DNA of 64,000 nucleotides from Tomocerus qinae. Taxonomy: Eukaryota; Arthropoda; Collembola; Entomobryomorpha; Tomoceridae. The stretch lies in contig CM034548.1 of the NCBI GenBank assembly GCA_020055645.1, positions 44,942,296 through 45,006,295 of the forward strand, given 5' to 3'. Shown in pieces: positions 57,001-64,000 of the stretch (the first letter of the stretch is position 1; each line of letters begins with the position of its first letter). The notes beneath the pieces were generated by a model that did no database searches, had not been told where the DNA came from, and was given only the letters and a program-made list of their open reading frames with translations. A program made the translations under genes and the position numbers.

Positions 57001-58985
57001 CAATTGAAGTCATCTCTGTACTTCGTGCTGTAGAAATTTAAGAGGCCCCTTTGAAATTTTTACTATAAAGGCAAGAGTTTGCTAGTTTCGATGATTGATT
57101 TTAATAAATTAATATTAATTATTAGTAGGAAAATGATTTCTGATTTTTCGTTTAACATGCTAGACTTTGTTTTAGCTTTAAAACGATAGCAACTTATGAT
57201 GTCTTATTTCAGAAGGAAATCTTTCCAAGACTAGCAATAAAATATTCATAAAGTGCACCAAGAGATCGGATGATAATATCAACCAAGCATACGTGCAAGG
57301 TATCATACTTGGTAATTGACTTTTAGCATTTCCAAAATATTGTATTGTTAATTCTATATGATTTGCATTCAACTTCAGATAAAATTGGTTATTCAGTGGG
57401 AGAGGAGAACGGAGAACCTTGACGTGCATATGATGGCGACATGTTGTATGTAGTACTTAGTAGTTACTGCGTACTTACTGGCGGGGAAGGCCACTGACAG
57501 GGCAAATGAATGACATTCTATTGTAGGTATATACGGTATATATATGCTAATAGTTATTAGGTTGTTAACAACGTTGTTTATGTTCCCGGTAGTCCCAAGT
57601 CTCAACTCAATATAGATAGCTCTGAATAAAATCCAGTCAGTCTTTTGCCCAAGTTACAAATGCTATGCAAGCACCAACCACATCATTTGTATGTTGTTCA
57701 TGCATTCTGTTGTACAATTGTGGGTCTCAAATTAATTTGTATAGCGACTATACTTTATTTACCAAGTAGCTTTTGCTTTCTGATGTCAGTCATCTACATC
57801 CTTAGCCTAGGCTGTAAATCCTCTAGTAAGTACGGGTCTATTCTTTCAAAAACATTTATACTATGTCGACCCTATTCATTCTTAATGAAATTCCTAATTA
57901 TTAATAATTTTGAAGAATGTGCTGTAAATTTATAATTACTATATATTACCCTACTTGCTTTGACGAAACAGTTAATCCTTGGGAGAGCTAGCACACAAAA
58001 GCATTTAGGTTTTTGTATAAGTCTTGATTATTAGTAAAATTTGATCCAAAATATTGAGTTGAGTCTAAAGTTTAAAAAACTTCAACTTAAACTTTCTCAG
58101 ACAATATCGTAAAATAATTATTTCACAGCATCTTCAATTGGAATGAAGTTACATAGATAAAATAGAGAATTTACGGCACCAATCTGATTTTCAATGCCTA
58201 CTTTATGCCAAGGTGCACATATACATTACCAATAGAATAATAATGTGGAAGTGGTATGTCCTTCGTTGAATTTGTATTCTAGAGTTGGCACACTGCCGAC
58301 AATAGGAAATAAGAGTGCAGTTCAGTATCCGGACTACAAAATAATGTCTTCGGCAGTTGTGGTAGAGTGCTAGACACTCAGACGAAGCATTTTGAATTCT
58401 ATTGAAGTGCCCATAGAAGGATTGTGTTGCGGGTCAGATAATGTACTACTTATCTATGCATCTACCAAGGTACAGATTTAGAAAATAAATCTGTGCTTCC
58501 TATGGCTACTTGTTCCTACAATGCACATCAGTCGAATGAATGTCATGTGAATCATAAATATATTATTAAGATGCATCTATATACGACGGAACATTGTTGG
58601 GGCAAAACTATTTTAGTATTACTACATGCCACACTAAATACATCCAATTATTATTTAACATTAGTGTCATAGTCTCAAGATACAATGTCGGATGTGGCTA
58701 ATGTAGCTTTCAGGTGAACGTGTTTGACCCGTTGATTATTTATGCGAGAAAATTGTCGTTGAAGAGATGGTTTTTAGCCAGGAATCTTCGGTCAAGAGGG
58801 TGGCAACAATGTACAATATCACTGAAGGGGCTGGAGTAAGATGCATTACACTACGTCAATAAAGTTCTAATGAAAATTAATGTGAATGCCTATATTGTGT
58901 ATTTTAATGATAACGATTTCCATTTGATGCTTTATTTACTAATACTTAATTTAGCACTTGGAGTTCTCGAATCATTTGCCATAGA
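54021..58985. other. AT-rich sequence without supported gene
   Basis: Many frames of 60-96 codons occur on both strands; none shows a domain, matching splice sites or coding-like composition. TTTACGGCATTTG and ATTTACGGCCTGGCATC near 54670 and 54780 echo the word repeated at 35254-35693. Confidence 0.45.
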
Positions 58986-59140
58986 CAAGGCCGCAGCGAG
59001 GGGGGGCACTGGGGCACGTGCCCCCCACCCGAAATCGAGAAAAATAAAGAAATTTTTGTCTAAACTCGCAAAAAATTCCTAAAATTTAGCATTTTTTTTC
59101 TCGGTGCCCCACTCGAAATTTTTTTCTGGCTGCGGCCCTG
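58986..59140. mobile_element. hAT-type miniature element of a second family (155 bp)
   Basis: It begins CAAGGCCGCAGCGAGG and ends TCTGGCTGCGGCCCTG, imperfect inverted copies. A perfect 8-bp duplication GCCATAGA flanks it (58978-58985 and 59141-59148). Internal GGGGCACGTGCCCCCCACCC forms a short palindrome. Confidence 0.85.
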
Positions 59141-59148
59141 GCCATAGA

Positions 59149-62100
59149 CTATCATAGACGGTTATATAATGAGATTACATTAGTTAAATAGCTATATTAT
59201 TCATTTTTAAAATAGCGGAACTTTAACTGTTGAAAATATACTGTTTCTCATTTTCAGTACTAGCTATCAGACGGCCATGTATATTTCTTTTTCTTGGAAT
59301 GGAATATATTAATGGAGAAGAATGACAGATGCGTTCTTTTCATATCTGCTTTTCAGATACTAGATCTGAAAACTTGATGTTGTATTGTATGCATTTCTCC
59401 TGTGAGCATACTATTTTTCATTAGTGCATGACTCAATGACCCTGTGACACTATTTCGTATTAGCTTTTATCAATTTCTTTTTATTTACAGAACAATTCAT
59501 CGGCTTTGGGGAAGGCAATTGTTTTTACCCTTTACTCCAAATCAACATTAGAATCATCCTATAAACTACAATTTTTCATGGATTGCTGTTTAAGTTTCCT
59601 CAAAAATCGGGGTTTGTGTTACCGATCTAACGACCAGCAAGATTATTTACTTTGAGTTGAAAGGCAACTTCCGAAAACTTTATAGTTTAAATATGATTAA
59701 TATGAACTCCAACAAATAACAAGAAGCCAAATGTTTAATGATCGAATGGTGTACTGAGATTAAATTTTTCAGGCAGGTAATTCTTATTTCAATGCGTAGC
59801 GTATAGAGGATCGAATGTAAAATATCTAGGTGGAAGATATAGGTGGAGTATATGAAACTAGATTTTATAGGAGTGTGTATTATGGTCCCCATCAGTACCT
59901 TCTGATGTTAAAGGCTACATAAAGACCATTGTCACAAATCACTCAATCGCATTATGATTTGGAGTATGAAAATATTTTTGTATACAGTATTTCGCGAAGG
60001 CAGCTTCGAACGAGGCTTTTGGCAGAACTCAATGATCCCTAAATCTCGTGGTTATTATGGTAGTATTATTCGTAGTGGATGCTAATAACTAACAGTTGGG
60101 TTTACATGTAGCTCTGCTATGAACCGTCGGAATCTATTTACTAGGATAAAACGAACAAATAGTTGGCTAGCATAGATAATTTAGGAGGTACTTTTCTTTA
60201 CGATATCTACGTTGTGATTTCATGCATGAAGCCCAAAACTGAATTGATCTGCTGGCAGTAATGAAATGCAAGTTTGGCTCTGGCGTTTCATTTGCTTGGA
60301 GAAGTCTTCTATGTGGAAACTAAATGTTGATATTTGTTAGCCATTGCTTCTTTTAAAAGAATATAATATAAATTTCAGCATCAATAACATGGTATACATA
60401 TATTTTCGGAATCCAAGCATGAACAAGACAAGACATGTAAAATCTAAGTCAGCAGAATAAGTCTGTTTGTATCGGCTTTACTTGTTCGTCTCAACTTAAG
60501 TTTCATGATGGAGAAAGTAAGACATTTCCTTGTTGCATACATCCAATTCAGAAGAGACTATATCTAAATACGAGTTTTCTAAGGCATACCGAAAGCAAGA
60601 GGTAGTTATACTGATCGAAAATAGAGTTGGAGTTTATTATGCCAGATTAGTTGAAATCCTAGGGCCTAAGGCAGAGGATCAAGACTCGACTCAAGTCTCA
60701 ATATTCTTCATGGCTAATATTTCTTTACTACTTGTTAAAGTCTCTTCAAAACGTTATCCTAACTAATATTTCAAATTTCAACTTTCAACCTAAACATGAG
60801 TTAGCATCAGATTATTAAACTCCTCCCCCAAAGTCATTGATGTCATTAATGAGCTCACAGCCGGGATGAAGAAGTCTCTTGCAAATTATGACATCAGATA
60901 CGTATAATTAAGGCAGCAGATAGTTTTTTATTGGCACGTGCATGTTCTTGTTTCAATTGCCGTATATACTATAGGGATTATAAGTGGATTATTTGTAGAG
61001 AAAATCCCAACCCACGGCACTGCAATGTACTCATTAGAACACTAACGACTTCCTTTGTAATGCTTTAACTACCTTCATGCTGTAATAATAGTACTTGAAA
61101 AGTTTAGAAAAGCAAATGAGAGCAGGCTTTACAATACGCTTCAATACTTATTTTTAGTTATCGCCCCTAAGAACATAAGCGACTTTTTGATCTGCCGAAT
61201 GAAAGTCATTCCGATTGCTGCACATTGAGTACTGCTACTCTACGTTATTAAATTAAATTCGCAATTTGCAATGAAGAAGCTTTTTTGCATCTTTTTAAGG
61301 TCACGCTCCACGCTCCATTACTGTTGAATCTAGAAATTGGTAAACAACCTAAAATACGGAGGAAATTAATCTAGCTTAATCAGTCAGACAGAAGGACGAA
61401 GCAATGTCAATAGTAGTTATAATGGTGCATTCATTAAAATATTCCATGGGGTAAAAGTGTTTTAGTGGCCAAAAGATTTGTATTTCCTACAGCTAAAACC
61501 AACATGGTAACAAATTTATTTTTTATTCACCCAGCGCCATTTAATCTCAATCCCTCATTCTTAAAGCAGACTTTTGACTGGTCTATTGGCTGTTTTCGAT
61601 GCATAAAATACCAGTTGGATGGTATATACGATACGCCTGGTATACCATTATGCTCTATTAATTAATTAGTGATTATTTAAGTTCCGGTAAGGACAGACAT
61701 AACAAAAACACTTCTAAGGAAATGCTTTTCATCCGAACTCCTATCCTATTCGTGTATCACATATTCGCGTGATTCACTCGACTACATCAATTCCAAGTTA
61801 ATAAAAGATTAGATATTGAACGAGATAAATAAGGTGCATGCCAAATAGAATTGACAATGCGTTACACATATGCACAATAGAACTCGCATAATATAGAAAG
61901 AAGTTAAAAATAGATAAAAGTGAATGTCATGGGGCCGTAGATTCATGATAGCAATATCTTTTTAGCCACCGACACGATACTAAAATATTTATTAGCGCAA
62001 AGGTAACGTGAAACAAATATTATGCAAAGTTTGAGGAAACTGTCACGTTTCTTCTGTCAAGGACGGACGTAATTATTGACTACGAATTTGTAATTGGTAT

Positions 62101-64000
62101 CGACCTGAGAGTGAGAAAGTGTGGCTTCCTCATCTTCTGATATTCAATTGACATTGAAGAGGTATTTACCGTGCAAGCGGTGATTAAAGCATAATATCCA
62201 AATAGTGAGAGGCAGAATAATTCTCAAAACTCTCGACAGTGACTAGAGGTCTTACGTCAACATTCACGGTATAAAGCGAATTTATTGGGTATTAGAAGGA
62301 TATTGTTTGTAGAAATCAGATTACTTTCTTGTATGTCCTCTCCGTATCTAACTCATTGGTCCACTTCATTTTATAGTCGGTCGGCAGGCATGTCAGGGGA
62401 TATGCATAGACAGTTTGTCAAGTGCGACTGAAAAATTGATTGCAAGCATTCTGGGCCATATGTTTCTCCAGCCTTACTAGTAAAACCATGCAGTGTCTCT
62501 GAACTCTGAAGTAATAATTATAATGAAGGGTAAAAGTTGTACCTTAAATGTATCACCCAAAAATCAGAATTATAACAGATCCATCAGTAATTTAGAATAA
62601 TAACAAAGACTCTCTGGCCCCAACACATGTAATAGTAATGAAATAATGAATGGAATAATTAAATACGATTTCCGCGAATTTTGTTGTTTCTACCACATTG
62701 CTGCCTACTTTGAAACCTTCAATTAAAAATGAAGTCGACTCGGTGATGCAAATGACAAATGCAAACACATGTATACCTGGAAATGTACGTTCTAACTGTT
62801 TATTGAAACCGCAAATTAAAGCTTCTGAAAATTAAGATTTATTATTGTAAATAATTATTTCAAATCACATGACATAAATACCATTTCTCAAATTATTTTG
62901 CAGGCGAAATGGAACAATGCATCAGGTTTTGATATTTCTGAGCAACTTGACAATAAAACTTTGATTTGAATTGGTATATGGATGATACAGATATGAGTCA
63001 TTTACATATAAAATTCGTTGGCATAAAAAAGTAAAATAGAAAACAGAAAAAAGTTATTTTACTTCTATTTCATGGTGGGACTTTATCCTGTATAGCTCTC
63101 AATACAATACTGAAATTAAAAATCAAAATACAAAAATTTAAAAGAATTGATAGTAATTTGGACAATGATGGTTGAAAATATTCGTTTGACCAGGAAATGT
63201 CGTTTCATCACATTTCCAGAAAAAGAAAATCTTTATTTCAATTCCGACGAATTATGTGTGTTTATCAATCAATGGATAACGAAAACAATGCTTTGAGTCC
63301 GAGTTTAAAAGTAGAACCCCATAAAAATTACAAAAGGAATTCATGCAAAATGGGTTACTGGAAAATTTGAAATCTCATATCAGTCACAAGTACACAAGTT
63401 AAACCTTTTTACCCAAGTTAAAAAAACTACCAAATTTAATCGAAATTAAAAAGTTTTAGGAATTTTAACTTGGTTTTAGAATTTCTGTTGTAAATTGATT
63501 GCTTTTGATATTCCAGCAACTTTTGCACAATTGCAGGATGACCCTTATCATTTACAAGTGACTCTAATTAGTTCCATCCAAATACATTACTGATACCTTA
63601 GGAGTTAAATTTCTGCGTTTTGTGGATTAATTGTTCAAAAAAGAACATAATATAAGTCCTCATAAGTGTACCATATTGCCATAAACCTGGTGGATTTTTG
63701 TATTTGTCAAAAATGCATTATTGCTTATATTTTAAAATTGAAGTAATTGGGTGGATAAACAAGGCGTAGAAAAAATTAAGAAATAAAAATGGGACCATAA
63801 TATAAGCTAATACATGACAGTCCCAAATGGGATTTCGTCAAAAGCGCGAGTACTGGCCCAATAGAATAGTTTGCCCTACCAGGTGAGATATGTCATGTTA
63901 TACTGTTGATTTCATTTCATATGTTAAACGGTTTAGGGTTAAGGACATTTTAAGGTTCACATAATATTTTTCATTACTCGATGCAGATTTTAATTGGCTT
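59149..64000. other. AT-rich sequence without supported gene
   Basis: No gene, RNA or clear repeat was supported. Frames at 59680-59892, 60530-60766 and 61465-61665 have no recognisable content. Confidence 0.45.

Noticed and set aside
1..64000. CRISPR arrays, operons, riboswitches, integrons or phage genes
   Set aside because: The sequence is spliced eukaryotic DNA; no such structure was seen. The short tandem arrays found are minisatellite or transposon repeats without CRISPR-like spacer structure.

Overview
The window is animal nuclear DNA, AT-rich, with spliced genes, long introns and many small transposons. I place it in an arthropod, probably a hexapod. The reasons are two BEL/Pao LTR elements with A17-type Gag-protease proteins, a CR1/Jockey-like LINE, crowded hAT and TA-target miniature elements, and protein sequences that sit close to but clearly apart from vertebrate NAGK and MLX. 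I see no bacterial, plasmid or phage features.

Host genes. (1) 2619-4857 (-): two exons joining in phase 0, a possible ~154-residue protein I do not recognise. (2) 17591-27029 (-): N-acetylglucosamine kinase (NAGK), rebuilt as 8 coding exons giving 353 residues. Its first coding exon is only 29 nt and lies behind a 7.4 kb intron. (3) 38080-38601 (-): an open exon with a degraded SWIM-type zinc finger. (4) 41193-46376 (+): MLX, the Max-like bHLH-leucine zipper protein, rebuilt as 6 coding exons and 247 residues. (5) 49803-50894 (-): two exons of a small single-pass membrane protein with cysteine-rich flanks; its 5' end was not found.

Mobile DNA. 7763-10137 (-) is a 5'-truncated LINE. 10840-15985 (-) is a very young BEL/Pao element: two 1092-bp LTRs with one difference seen, a 5-bp target duplication, and a tRNA-Tyr primer site, but with most of reverse transcriptase, RNase H and integrase deleted. 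31731-34770 (-) is an older BEL/Pao remnant with one LTR and a tRNA-Arg primer site. 36590-37790 (+) is a dead DDE_Tnp_4 transposase. Short inverted-repeat elements lie throughout: a hAT family sharing termini CAGGCACGTATCCAG, with 8-bp target duplications at several copies, a second hAT-like element, a TA-target family in two copies, and several hairpins. An unusual 440-bp inverted structure is built from iterated GCCGTAAA words (35254-35693).

The rest, mainly 21.6-27.0, 27.1-30.2, 46.4-48.8 and 54.0-64.0 kb, is AT-rich sequence in which I could not support genes. The host genes show no operon-like or pathway relationship. I found no convincing new multi-gene system; the most useful observations are gene structures and transposon biology.
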